Of a DNA stretch of 64,000 nucleotides, positions 53,601-61,538 are shown in pieces. A program made the translations under genes and the position numbers. The notes beneath the pieces are model-generated. The model made no database searches and was not told the origin of the DNA. It saw only the letters and a program-made list of their open reading frames with translations. Positions within the stretch are counted from its first letter, which is position 1. Each line of letters starts with the position of its first letter. Source of the stretch: Bog-159 sp963738375 (GTDB taxonomy: Bacteria > Acidobacteriota > Terriglobia > Bryobacterales > Bryobacteraceae); assembly GCA_963738375.1 (NCBI GenBank), contig CAVTWL010000002.1:372001-436000 (forward strand), read 5' to 3'.

Positions 53601-54509
53601 GTGATGCGGAAGATGTGGATGGGCATGGCAATGGCGGTTGCAGGGCTGTGTAGCCAGGGGCCGGCGCCGGAGCAGAAGCGGCAAGTGGATGCGGCCATTC
53701 CGGCGACAGCGCAGGCTAAGCCCAGACGCGCGCGGCGTCTACTGGTGTCGAACCTAATGATGCACGACGGGCGCCGGTGGGAAGGGAGCTCGTTCGCGAC
53801 CATTCCCGCGGCGGACTATGCGATCGGGGAGATGGGAAAGCGCACGGGCTCTTATACGGCGATATTCAACGACGATATCGAAATGTTCCGGCCGGAGCGA
53901 ATCAAGCAGTTCGACGCCGTTTGCTTTCTGAATACGACCGGCGTACTGTTCGACGATGCGGAGCTGCGTAGGTCGCTGCTCGCTTTCATTGCCGGCGGAA
54001 AGGGATTTGTAGGGATCCACGATGCCATCGCGACGTTCGTGCAATATCCGAAGTACGACCAGTGGCCTGCGTTCGGGCAAATGCTGGGAGGGACGGAGAA
54101 CGGCGGGCATCCGTGGGATGGCGAAGCGATGACTGTGAAGGTGGAAGATCCGGGCAGTCCGCTAAATGCGGCATTTCATGGCGAGGAGTTTCAAATTGCA
54201 GACCAGGCCTTTCAGCTACAAGAGCCAATGCTGCGCGATCATCTGCATGTGCTGCTGAGCGTCGATGTGGGTAAGACCGGGTTTTCTCCCAAGCATCATA
54301 TACTGCCGGCGCGCGCCGCGGATCAGGATTTTCCCGTTACCTGGATTCGCTCTTATGGAAAGGGGCGGGTGTTCTACAGTTCGCTGGGCCACGGCGCGCC
54401 GGTTTTCTGGAATGCGCCTTTGCTGGCGCATTTTCTCGCGGGCATTCAGTATGCACTTGGCGATCTGAAAGTTGACAGCACTCCCAGTGGGATCCGGCCT
54501 TCGCCATAA
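53601..54509 (+). CDS. ThuA domain protein, exported
   Basis: About 302 residues. A short export signal (MGMAMAVAGLCSQG) is followed by a ThuA-like class I-amidotransferase-fold domain with ARRLLVSNLMMHDGRRWEGS, FDAVCFLNTTGVLFDDAELR, GKGFVGIHDAIATFVQYPKY, FGQMLGGTENGGHPWDGEAM and the C-terminal FPVTWIRSYGKGRVFYSSLG with HGAPVFW. ThuA proteins act in trehalose/disaccharide use and in keto-sugar pathways; the acidobacterial exported form often sits next to glycosidases, but not here. Start GTG 53601 or ATG 53604. A possible terminator-like perfect palindrome lies 84 bases after the stop. Confidence 0.9.
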   Translation: MMRKMWMGMAMAVAGLCSQGPAPEQKRQVDAAIPATAQAKPRRARRLLVSNLMMHDGRRWEGSSFATIPAADYAIGEMGKRTGSYTAIFNDDIEMFRPERIKQFDAVCFLNTTGVLFDDAELRRSLLAFIAGGKGFVGIHDAIATFVQYPKYDQWPAFGQMLGGTENGGHPWDGEAMTVKVEDPGSPLNAAFHGEEFQIADQAFQLQEPMLRDHLHVLLSVDVGKTGFSPKHHILPARAADQDFPVTWIRSYGKGRVFYSSLGHGAPVFWNAPLLAHFLAGIQYALGDLKVDSTPSGIRPSP

Positions 54510-54592
54510 TGGCAGAATGACCGACGGCTAGATCAAAGGGGTTATTACCAGTCAATTCGGAGCGGCGCTTGCGAGAGGTCTCTGGACGGCGT

Positions 54593-54612
54593 GCGAAGCG
54601 GCGCCGCTTCGC
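54593..54612. repeat. Perfect 20-base palindrome between convergent genes
   Basis: GCGAAGCGGCGCCGCTTCGC reads identically on both strands. It lies in the 133-base spacer between the ThuA gene and the convergent phosphatase gene. It has no T-run on either side, so a bidirectional attenuating hairpin is only one option. Confidence 0.6.
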
Positions 54613-54642
54613 TGCTGCGCAATCGTTGTGGTAGGGGACGGC

Positions 54643-55170
54643 TTAGGTGGTAGGGGCCGGTTTATATTGCACTATCAAATTGCGCATGAGCCGCTCGGAC
54701 CACGCCATCTTCATAGTCTTGGCTTCCGCTAACGCCTTCTGATTATCCCAGTGATCGTGCTCAATCCGGTAAAGGGCCAATATGGTTCCGGTGCGGTCGG
54801 CGCCACGGCGGCAATGCACGAAGACGGGACCGGTGCCGGGGTCTTCGAGAAGGCCTAGGAGTTCCGAAACCTGATCCTGCGTGGGAGCTTTGAAGCCGTC
54901 GAGCGGAACGTTTACGTACCTCATGCCCAAGCTCCGGACGATTTGGGCTTCGCGATCGGACCGTCCGCCGGACTCACGCAAGTCCACGATGGTGTGTACC
55001 CCCATTTTGGCCAATTCGCCAAAACCTTGTTTCGACGGCTGGGCGCCTCGATAGATGGCGTCATCTACGGTTGCGAAGTTTCTGAGCGACTGAACCAGCG
55101 GGGTAGAGGCACCCTGCGCACAGAGGACGCCAAAGATGAACAATGCTGAAATGGAAGTGGTTTTGCCCAT
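54643..55170 (-). CDS. Exported protein-tyrosine-phosphatase-like (DSP) protein
   Basis: About 175 residues. A signal peptide (SISALFIFGVLCAQG) leads to a dual-specificity-phosphatase fold with IYRGAQPSKQGFGELAKMGV, VDLRESGGRSDREAQ (the usual general-acid region) and the complete P-loop PVFVHCRRGADRTG (HCx5RT, Cys about residue 122). It resembles the tyrosine phosphatases of the Tyr_phosphatase_2/DSPn type found in secreted bacterial proteins. ATG 55170 is used; the open frame reaches a GTG at 55182 directly against the AGGAG, too close to be a start. Catalysis by Cys is expected. The substrate is unknown. Confidence 0.86.
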   Translation of the reverse strand: MGKTTSISALFIFGVLCAQGASTPLVQSLRNFATVDDAIYRGAQPSKQGFGELAKMGVHTIVDLRESGGRSDREAQIVRSLGMRYVNVPLDGFKAPTQDQVSELLGLLEDPGTGPVFVHCRRGADRTGTILALYRIEHDHWDNQKALAEAKTMKMAWSERLMRNLIVQYKPAPTT

Positions 55171-55240
55171 GACCCGTTTCACGCTCCTGACATTTGGATG
55201 ATGGAATGGCGCGAACGGTGCAAGGTATGCTTACGCACAG

Positions 55241-55273
55241 AAAAGACCGCCGGAGCCAGCGGCGCCGGCGGTC
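55241..55273 (-). terminator. Terminator of the WxxGxW-repeat gene
   Basis: On the minus strand, GACCGCCGG and CCGGCGGTC (55245-55253 with 55265-55273) form a perfect nine-pair stem with an 11-base loop. It is followed by TTTTCTG (55238-55244). It lies about 60 bases past the stop of the small exported-protein gene and before the phosphatase gene. The T-run is short. Confidence 0.55.
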
Positions 55274-55332
55274 GAATATCCTAACGACTGCGCAGGTCTT
55301 GCATCTCCGGCGTCAGATCTTGCCGGGCTCAA

Positions 55333-55626
55333 TTAGCGCCAGCGGCCGTCGACGAATACATAGCCGCCATGGCGGTGCACCCAGCGACCGGCAACCCACC
55401 GGGCGTGCGGCCGTGGCGGGGTATCCCAGCGGCCGGGAACCCAAACATAGGCGTTCCCGTCCCAGCGGTGGTAACCCGCTATCCACACGTGATTTGGGCT
55501 AGGAGCTACACCTCGCTCCTCGACTACCGCCGCGGGGGGCGCCACCCTGACCACCACTTCTGCCGCCTCGGCGGATCCGAGGCTGAGAGCGACTCCAAAT
55601 AGTGCTGCCAAGAATGTTTTACGCAT
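55333..55626 (-). CDS. Small secreted WxxGxW-repeat protein
   Basis: About 97 residues starting at ATG 55626, preceded by CGGAGGAAAA. The signal peptide MRKTFLAALFGVALSLGSAE ends at AEA. The mature protein carries three to four aromatic repeats of the W(V/I)xGxW type (WIAGYHRWDGNAYVWVPGRW, RWVAGRWVHR, YVFVDGRW). Such YXWGXW/WXXGXW proteins are small exported or outer-membrane-associated proteins of unknown role, common in Proteobacteria and Acidobacteria. The open frame is longer upstream, but the signal peptide and ribosome site decide this start. Confidence 0.85.
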   Translation of the reverse strand: MRKTFLAALFGVALSLGSAEAAEVVVRVAPPAAVVEERGVAPSPNHVWIAGYHRWDGNAYVWVPGRWDTPPRPHARWVAGRWVHRHGGYVFVDGRWR

Positions 55627-55712
55627 ATTTTCCTCCGGACCTTGATCAAGCAAATCGCTTGCCATTTCAGATGTAGAATTCTTAAGAATTCCGCGAGGTT
55701 AGAATAATCTGG

Positions 55713-56069
55713 ATGCCACTCGATAGCGCCACGAAGCGGCCCTTATCGGTCACCATTCTCGCGGCCGTTTATCTCGCAACCGGTGTATTCGGTCTTGTAT
55801 TTCATTTTCCGGAGTTGTGGGCGGGCAAAGCGGACGCGATTGAGATAGAACTGACCGAATTTGCCGCCTTCGTGTGCGGAGTCTCGCTGCTATGCGGCAA
55901 GAATTGGGCGCGCTGGCTGGCGATGGCGTGGATCGTTTTTCATGTGGTGTTGAGCGCGTTTCACCCCTTGCGGGAACTCGCGGTTCACGTGGTTTTCTGC
56001 GCGGTGATTGCGGGGGTGTTGTTCCGGCCGGCGGCGGCGCGATATTTCGGCGCGTCTAAGTCTGTTTGA
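55713..56069 (+). CDS. Small hypothetical membrane protein
   Basis: A 118-residue protein with four hydrophobic helices: LSVTILAAVYLATGVFGLVF, then about residues 45-62 (EFAAFVCGVSLLCG), WLAMAWIVFHVVLSAFH and LAVHVVFCAVIAGVLF. There is no catalytic motif. Proteins of this pattern (DoxX-like or DUF-type four-helix) occur in many Acidobacteria. The ATG at 55713 is the only good start. Its 3' end overlaps the convergent membrane gene by 14 bases. I do not recognise the family with certainty. Confidence 0.7.
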   Translation: MPLDSATKRPLSVTILAAVYLATGVFGLVFHFPELWAGKADAIEIELTEFAAFVCGVSLLCGKNWARWLAMAWIVFHVVLSAFHPLRELAVHVVFCAVIAGVLFRPAAARYFGASKSV

Positions 56070-56514
56070 TTACGAATAGCAACAGCACCAGAAATACAAA
56101 GGCGTCGGAGATCATGGCCGTGTACTCCTTCGCGTTCTTGGTCTTCCGGCCGATATGAAGGGAGGCGGCCAAGCCATAATACAGGCCTCCCACTATGGCG
56201 GCGGGCACGATCCAATCCGCGCGAAACAGGCTGCAGATACCGAGGGTCCCCATGGACAGGTTGGCAAAGCCGATTTCGCGCACCAGCGCCAGTGAGCCAT
56301 TCTCGTAAGCACCGAAGATCTCTTCCGCCGTGAAACGAGGCTGGATTACTTGCCGCACCCCAGCAGTAAAAAGGCGAATGCCCACTGCCCAGAATGCGAA
56401 CCACCTGCCCACCAGAAACACAGCGTCGACGGCATGGCGCGAAAGAAAGAACTGAGCGGCTACCGATGCCAGAGGCAGGATAACCAAGAGCAGCAAAACA
56501 GCAGCCAGGTACAT
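56056..56514 (-). CDS. Hypothetical four-helix membrane protein (DUF6790-like)
   Basis: A 152-residue polytopic protein. The first helix is AAVLLLLVILPLASVAAQFF, followed by FFLSRHAVDAVFLVGRWFAF, a loop with QPRFTAEEIFGAYENGSLAL, then IGFANLSMGTLGICSLF, two more helices and ISDAFVFLVLLLFVI. The REIGFAN...GTLGI pattern resembles small proteins annotated as DUF6790. It is followed downstream by the overlapping convergent gene and preceded by a small secreted protein gene 12 bases upstream, with which it may be co-transcribed. Role unknown. Confidence 0.65.
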   Translation of the reverse strand: MYLAAVLLLLVILPLASVAAQFFLSRHAVDAVFLVGRWFAFWAVGIRLFTAGVRQVIQPRFTAEEIFGAYENGSLALVREIGFANLSMGTLGICSLFRADWIVPAAIVGGLYYGLAASLHIGRKTKNAKEYTAMISDAFVFLVLLLFVIKQT

Positions 56515-56526
56515 GAAGGAATCTCT

Positions 56527-56799
56527 CTACTCTAGAGTCGCGTTCGCGTGACGTAATACCCAGACCGCGTAACACACCACGTTGCCGTTCTCTCCCGCCG
56601 TCATCATTACCTGATTGGCTGTGGCGCTATAAACTGCAATTTGCCCCGAGCGGTTTCCAGGAGTGCGTTCCATCAACGCCGGAAGGGGCCGCTGAATATT
56701 ATCAGCCAGCGATTCCTTAGCTACGGCTGGTGACTCCCGAGGCATGGCCAGCGACCCAGCGAGCATCGCTACACAGACGAATTGGAGGAGTGGCTTCAT
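56527..56799 (-). CDS. Small secreted hypothetical protein
   Basis: About 90 residues from ATG 56799, which is preceded by GGAGGAG. A signal peptide (LLQFVCVAMLAGSLAMP) is followed by a short region containing QIAVYSATANQVMMTAGENG and NVVCYAVWVLRH. There is one cysteine in the mature part and no known motif. The start was chosen from the strong ribosome site; the frame stays open for 26 more codons upstream. It ends 12 bases before the four-helix membrane protein gene. I do not recognise it. Confidence 0.55.
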   Translation of the reverse strand: MKPLLQFVCVAMLAGSLAMPRESPAVAKESLADNIQRPLPALMERTPGNRSGQIAVYSATANQVMMTAGENGNVVCYAVWVLRHANATLE

Positions 56800-57011
56800 G
56801 AGGTTTGACCGCGCTCCGGAGTAACCCCGTAGACGGGGTACAGTTTGAAAGTCTACCATAACGGAACCGGCGCTCAACGTCGGAAAAGTCCCATCCTGCG
56901 GCTTTCAGCAGGGCAGCCACTTGGTCAAAATAATCACTGGCATGGACTCTGACCGTCATGGCACCTTTAGCCGCACTTTCGGCGGGTGTGACTGCCAGTT
57001 GCCTCACCGCT

Positions 57012-58811
57012 TCAACCCTTCCCCTTTTGCTGCTCGACCCAGGCGTGGATGCGCCTGCTCAAGATGTCCAGCGGCAGGGCGCCTCCACTTAAGACTTCGT
57101 CATGGAAAGCCCTGAGGCTGAACTTATCCTTCAAGCTGTTCTGGGCGTATTCGCGCAGTTTGAGTATTTCCAGTTGACCCATCTTATAGCTTAAGGCTTG
57201 TCCGGGCCAGACCATGTAGCGGTCGGTCTCCGCTTGTATCATGGGATCGTCCAGTCCCGAGTGTTCGTTGAAGAAGTCCACCACTTGCTGGCGCGTCCAG
57301 TGTTTGTAATGGAACCCGGTGTCCACCACCAGGCGCACGGCGCGCAACATATCGTCCTGAAGGTGGCCGTAGTAACTGTAGGGGTCCTGAAAAAATCCGA
57401 CCTCTTTGCCGAGCCGTTCCGAGTAAAGCGCCCAGCCCTCGATATAAGCGCCGTACGACTCATGCTGCCGGAACGGCGGGAGGCTGGGCATCTCTTGCGC
57501 GATGGCAATCTGCATGTGGTGTCCGGGTACTCCCTCGTGATAGGCGGTAGTCTCCACATCCAGCAGCAGCCGCTTTTCGTAGTCGCCCGTTACTACCATC
57601 ACTCGCCCCGGACGCGAGCCGTCCGGAGTGCCTTCCTCATAGTGGGTTGACGCTTCCTTCTCGCGAAACTCTTCGACCGGTTTGACCTCCACTTTGCCCT
57701 TGGGCAGACGGCCGAACAGTTCCGGCAGCTTGCCGTACATCTGGTCGATATACTTGCGGGTCAGGTCCACGAACTCCTGCCGCGAATGGCCATGCAGCTT
57801 GGGATCGATCGCTATGGCGGCGTTGAAGTTCTTCAAGTCTTGGTAGCCGAGCTGCTTAGCCACCGCCAGCATGCGTCCTTCGATTTCCCTGACCTGCGAC
57901 AGGCCGAGCTGGTGAATCTCTTCAGGAGTGCGATCGGTGGTGGTGCTCTGCTTCACGTCGAAGGCATAGCGCGCATCTCCATCGGGGAGCGCCCATTCGC
58001 CAGGATCTTTCCGGCCATGCGGCGCGTAATCGGTGCGCACGAAGGCTGCCAGCCGGGCGAAGGCGGGCAGCACCGAATCCCGAATTATCCCCATCCCTTG
58101 TTCCCGGAGACGCTTCTGATCGGCCTCGGAGATGTCCGCCGGAAACTTGTAGAACGGCTGGCTCATGGGCGAGTCCTTGGCTGTCTGCAATGCAAGTCCG
58201 TTGGTTTGTTCGGCGACTTTGTCAAGCAGGAAGCGCGGTTGCATCAACCCGTCTTTCATCCCCTTGCGCATCAGCTCGATCGTTACATCGATGGCATGGG
58301 CTTCCTGCTTGAGCCGCGAGATGTAATTGTCATAATCCTTGACCGTCTCAAACGGCATGTAGGACGGGAGGGTGGGCAAGAAAATATGGATGCCATCCAT
58401 CTGCGAAACCGGCATTTCCCACGATTTGAAGCGGGCGCTTTCGATTTGCATTTCGAGGTCGCGCACCATCAGTTCCTTGTTCAGCGCTTCCTGGTCGGTG
58501 AAGCCGCTGGTGTCGATCGCCTTGAAACGCGCCAGGTACTTGTGGGCCTCCTCCAAGTCCTTTAAAACAGCCTGTTCGGAAAAATCGCCGAGTTGATCGT
58601 TATAGCGTTTGTCGCCCACGATGGTCGCAAAAACCGGCTGTGTGCGCAGCGTGTATTCCCAGCGTTCCGCCAGGAGTGCCGTAAGGGTGCTGCGCCGCGA
58701 CTCAAGGCTGGGTTGCGGCTGGCCCACGCAGAGTTGTGGGACCAGGAGGACCGAGGCAACCAAAATGCAGGGAATGAATGTGGAACTGCCGTGGCTTTTT
58801 GGGCAACTCAT
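57012..58811 (-). CDS. DUF885 metallopeptidase-like protein, exported
   Basis: A 599-residue secreted protein with a signal peptide (to about 30). It belongs to DUF885, a gluzincin-like family. The zinc motif is TTAYHEGVPGHHMQIAIA (HExxxxHH type, about residue 425), with a downstream Glu-containing helix YGAYIEGWALYSERLG (about 460). The N-terminal half is helical (ALLAERWEYTLRTQPVFATI, LEEAHKYLARF). It ends SRRIHAWVEQQKGKG. Related proteins are peptidases on the cell envelope. The gene is solitary, with a 196-base gap to the aminotransferase gene upstream. Confidence 0.9.
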   Translation of the reverse strand: MSCPKSHGSSTFIPCILVASVLLVPQLCVGQPQPSLESRRSTLTALLAERWEYTLRTQPVFATIVGDKRYNDQLGDFSEQAVLKDLEEAHKYLARFKAIDTSGFTDQEALNKELMVRDLEMQIESARFKSWEMPVSQMDGIHIFLPTLPSYMPFETVKDYDNYISRLKQEAHAIDVTIELMRKGMKDGLMQPRFLLDKVAEQTNGLALQTAKDSPMSQPFYKFPADISEADQKRLREQGMGIIRDSVLPAFARLAAFVRTDYAPHGRKDPGEWALPDGDARYAFDVKQSTTTDRTPEEIHQLGLSQVREIEGRMLAVAKQLGYQDLKNFNAAIAIDPKLHGHSRQEFVDLTRKYIDQMYGKLPELFGRLPKGKVEVKPVEEFREKEASTHYEEGTPDGSRPGRVMVVTGDYEKRLLLDVETTAYHEGVPGHHMQIAIAQEMPSLPPFRQHESYGAYIEGWALYSERLGKEVGFFQDPYSYYGHLQDDMLRAVRLVVDTGFHYKHWTRQQVVDFFNEHSGLDDPMIQAETDRYMVWPGQALSYKMGQLEILKLREYAQNSLKDKFSLRAFHDEVLSGGALPLDILSRRIHAWVEQQKGKG

Positions 58812-59007
58812 GATGGACTATAAATAGCACACTCGTTTAGCAGGGGACTTCCGCACGGCCCGAAACGATTTCAGTCAGTACGGACGGCTCATCGTTGGGG
58901 CTGAAGGGCCGTCACAGCACGCTTTCAGCAGAGTCGTTGGAAGCGGCTGACGGTCAGTCACTGAGAGGAACCCGTGCTTTGCGCCACCAACCTGTTTGGT
59001 CCCGGAC

Positions 59008-60192
59008 CTAAGCCTTCAAAAACTTGCCGATCGACCGTGCGGCCTGCCGGATGCGATGCTCGTTCTCGATCAGGGCGAACCGGACATAGCCTTCCCCCAA
59101 CGGTCCGAAACCGATGCCGGGCGACACCGCCACCAGCGCCTTCGCCATCAACGCCTTGGCAAACTCGAGCGAGCCGCCATCCTTGTAGCGATCCGGCAAG
59201 GGCGCCCACAGAAACATGGTTCCCCGCGGCTTTTCCACGGCCCAGCCGGCGCGATTCAGCCCCGTGACGAGCGCATCGCGGCGTTTCTGGTAAATCGCGC
59301 AAATCTTTTTGGGCTCGTCCTCGCACTCGCGCAGAGCAATGATGGACGCCACTTGAATCGGTTGAAAGACTCCGTAGTCCAGGTAGCTTTTTATGCGCGC
59401 CAGCGCGGCGATCATCTTGCGATTGCCCAGGCAGTAGCCCACGCGCCAGCCCGCCATGTTGTAGCTCTTGGACATGGAGAAGATCTCGACAGCGACATCT
59501 CTGGCGCCCTCGACTTGCAAGATGCTGGGCGGTTTGTAGCCGTCGAATCCCAGGTCGGCGTACGCGAAATCATGCACAACCAAAGTGCCGTGCCGGTGCG
59601 CCAAAGCCACAATTTGCTTGAAAAAATCGAGATCCACGCACGTCGTGGTCGGATTGTGCGGAAAGGAAATCAACAGCATCTTGGGCGGCTTGGGCGAAGT
59701 CCGGTACAAATCCTCCAGGCGATTCAGGAATTCCGCGGGGCTGGACATCGGGAGCAGGCAAGCGTGCCCTTCCGCCATCAACACCCCGTATTGATGAATC
59801 GGATACGCCGGATTGGGCGACACCACGACATCGCCCGGTCCAACCACCGCGAACAGCAGATGAGCCAGCGCGTCCTTCGCGCCGATGGTGACAATCGCCT
59901 CGGTTTCCGGGTCCAGGTCGACGTCGTAGTTGTTCTTATAGCGCCGCACGATCTCTTCGCGCAGTTTCGGAATCCCACGCGAAACCGAATAGCGGTGGTT
60001 GCGTGCGTTGCGCACCGCTTCCACCATTTTGCTGACGACCACGCGCGGCGTGGCGCCATCGGGATTGCCCATCCCCATATCGATGACGTCCTGCTGCGCC
60101 GCGCGCGCCTTAGCGCGCAATTCGTTGATTACCGCGAACACATAAGGAGGCAGTTTTTGAATCCGATAAAACTCTTCGTCGCTTTGGGCCAT
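59008..60192 (-). CDS. alaC: AlaC-type class I/II aminotransferase
   Basis: A 394-residue PLP-dependent aminotransferase with the length and motifs of AlaC (glutamate-pyruvate transaminase) and related LL-diaminopimelate-type enzymes. It has RIQKLPPYVFAVINELR (N-terminus), DMGMGNPDGATP (about 38), NHRYSVSRGIPKLREEI, VVSPNPAYPIHQYGVLMA, ISFPHNPTTTC and the PLP-Lys loop VEIFSMSKSYNMAGWRVGY (Lys about residue 242). The carboxylate-binding Arg is near the end (VRFALIENEHRIRQAA). It forms alanine from pyruvate and glutamate in the cytoplasm. It is divergent from the hexapeptide acyltransferase. Confidence 0.9.
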   Translation of the reverse strand: MAQSDEEFYRIQKLPPYVFAVINELRAKARAAQQDVIDMGMGNPDGATPRVVVSKMVEAVRNARNHRYSVSRGIPKLREEIVRRYKNNYDVDLDPETEAIVTIGAKDALAHLLFAVVGPGDVVVSPNPAYPIHQYGVLMAEGHACLLPMSSPAEFLNRLEDLYRTSPKPPKMLLISFPHNPTTTCVDLDFFKQIVALAHRHGTLVVHDFAYADLGFDGYKPPSILQVEGARDVAVEIFSMSKSYNMAGWRVGYCLGNRKMIAALARIKSYLDYGVFQPIQVASIIALRECEDEPKKICAIYQKRRDALVTGLNRAGWAVEKPRGTMFLWAPLPDRYKDGGSLEFAKALMAKALVAVSPGIGFGPLGEGYVRFALIENEHRIRQAARSIGKFLKA

Positions 60193-60264
60193 TCTTTACA
60201 TTCTACGATGCCCGCCGGCGTGGCACGGCTCGGACGAGGCCTCCAGGGCGATCGCCAGGAAGCT

Positions 60265-60864
60265 ATGCCGGTGTTTTCTCGCAACCACGTGGTGAGGGTT
60301 TCTGCCGGTTTGGCCCTCAGTCTGATCCGGTTCGGGGTCAATTATGTGCGGCTTTGGCGACTCCGGCGAAGAGGGCTCGCCTATACCGGCATCAGTTATA
60401 TTTGTCGCGGAAGCCGTTTTACCCTGCCGTCCAACGTCACGATTGGAGCAAACTGCTGCATCGGCAAGGTGTTCTTTTACGCACTGGATCAAATATCCTT
60501 AGGCGATCGATGCATCCTGGGAGACGACGTTTTTCTCTGCACCGGGAGCCACGATATCTACTCGCCCAACTTCGATCTGGTGACCAAGCCGATTGCCATC
60601 GGCTGTGGCGTTTGGATCGGCAACGGGGCGACGGTCCTGCCCGGGGTACATATAGGAGATGGCGCGGTGGTCGGCGCGATGGCGGTGGTGTCAAGAGATG
60701 TGCCGGCCGGAGCGGTAGCCGTTGGCAACCCGGCCCGGGCAGTGAAGGCGGGTAGGCCAATGCCGGTCGGATTCGATCCGCTGTCCCTTGCGCCCATTGA
60801 CTATCGACGTCCCCTGGCGCGACTGCGGCACTGGTGGAATGCCCGCTCCCGCGCCCGGGAATGA
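60265..60864 (+). CDS. Left-handed beta-helix acyltransferase (WcaF/LacA-like)
   Basis: About 199 residues of the hexapeptide-repeat acetyltransferase type used in colanic-acid or capsule synthesis. Signatures are FTLPSNVTIGANCCIGKVFF, ISLGDRCILGDDVFLCTGSH with DIYSPNF, then IAIGCGVWIGNGATVLPGVH and IGDGAVVGAMAVVSRDVPAG with AVAVGNPA. The catalytic His is in CTGSHD. The repeating [LIV]-G-x4 pattern is clear. ATG 60265 (AGGA just upstream) was chosen; ATG 60208 is an alternative and the frame is open far upstream. It probably O-acetylates a surface glycan; the acceptor is unknown. Confidence 0.88.
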   Translation: MPVFSRNHVVRVSAGLALSLIRFGVNYVRLWRLRRRGLAYTGISYICRGSRFTLPSNVTIGANCCIGKVFFYALDQISLGDRCILGDDVFLCTGSHDIYSPNFDLVTKPIAIGCGVWIGNGATVLPGVHIGDGAVVGAMAVVSRDVPAGAVAVGNPARAVKAGRPMPVGFDPLSLAPIDYRRPLARLRHWWNARSRARE

Positions 60865-60929
60865 ACGTCGGCGCCGAATAGCGGGGCGGTTTCAGGTGCT
60901 TCCCTCACAACAATTATCCAATGGCTGGT

Positions 60930-60959
60930 TTGCACTGCCCCGCCCCGGTCTGATACTAT
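60930..60959 (+). promoter_or_regulatory. Probable promoter of the RRM protein gene
   Basis: TTGCAC (60930-60935), an 18-base spacer and TACTAT (60954-60959) match a sigma-70-type promoter. It lies 67 bases before the ATG of the RNA-binding protein. The spacer contains a CCCCGCCCCGG run. This is the only convincing pair in the 161-base intergenic region. Confidence 0.5.
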
Positions 60960-61025
60960 CTAGGTGGCTGAGCGGAATCCTTCCCTTGAAGTGCCAACCC
61001 AACCTACGGAGCAAACAATCACTGA

Positions 61026-61406
61026 ATGAATTTCACTGTATTTCTAGGCAACCTGCCCACTTGGGTAACTGCCGACGATATTAAAGCGTGGCTGACCGCC
61101 GAAAACCTGGTAGCAGATTCGGTTAAAGTCATCCGCAATCACGAAACACAAGAGTCCAAGGGCTTCGCCTTTGTTGAAGCGCCCACTGCCGATGAGATGC
61201 AAGCCATCATCCGCCGCTTCGATCGCGCCCCTCTGGAAGACCGGCTGCTGCGGGCTAACCCAGCTCAGCCTTCGAAGGGAAAAGAAGTCGGCAAGCCGGC
61301 GATGGAACGTCCCCCGATGCAGCGCACCGGCGTGCGTAAACCGAGGCGCGGCAAAGATGCGGCTCCCAAGACCGCGTTTGGCGCCGAACTCGCCAAAGCG
61401 TTATAA
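61026..61406 (+). CDS. RNA recognition motif (RRM) RNA-binding protein
   Basis: A 126-residue single-RRM protein. The RNP-2 element is VFLGNLP (about residues 5-10) and the RNP-1 element SKGFAFVEAP (about 46-54), in the beta1-alpha1-beta2-beta3-alpha2-beta4 order. A basic, Pro-rich tail follows (KPAMERPPMQRTGVRKPRRG, KDAAPKTAFGAELAKAL). Such proteins bind single-stranded RNA and in bacteria are often tied to cold adaptation or mRNA handling. It has its own promoter-like upstream region and stands alone. The family is certain; the target RNA is unknown. Confidence 0.93.
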   Translation: MNFTVFLGNLPTWVTADDIKAWLTAENLVADSVKVIRNHETQESKGFAFVEAPTADEMQAIIRRFDRAPLEDRLLRANPAQPSKGKEVGKPAMERPPMQRTGVRKPRRGKDAAPKTAFGAELAKAL

Positions 61407-61538
61407 AATCGGGTTTCCGACGGATTTGCCCGCACAATTGCTCTCCACACCTGTGAACCACAGTCACAGCCTGCATCCCCATAAGTTGTTCCTTTGGAGC
61501 AACTTCCCTTTGGCCTATTACCTGCATCGCTCCCGCCC

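Noticed and set aside
56717..57007. 96-codon minus-strand frame between the DUF885 gene and the small secreted protein
   Set aside because: Overlaps the better-supported small secreted gene, has no ribosome site and no recognisable pattern; only about 120 bases are unshared.
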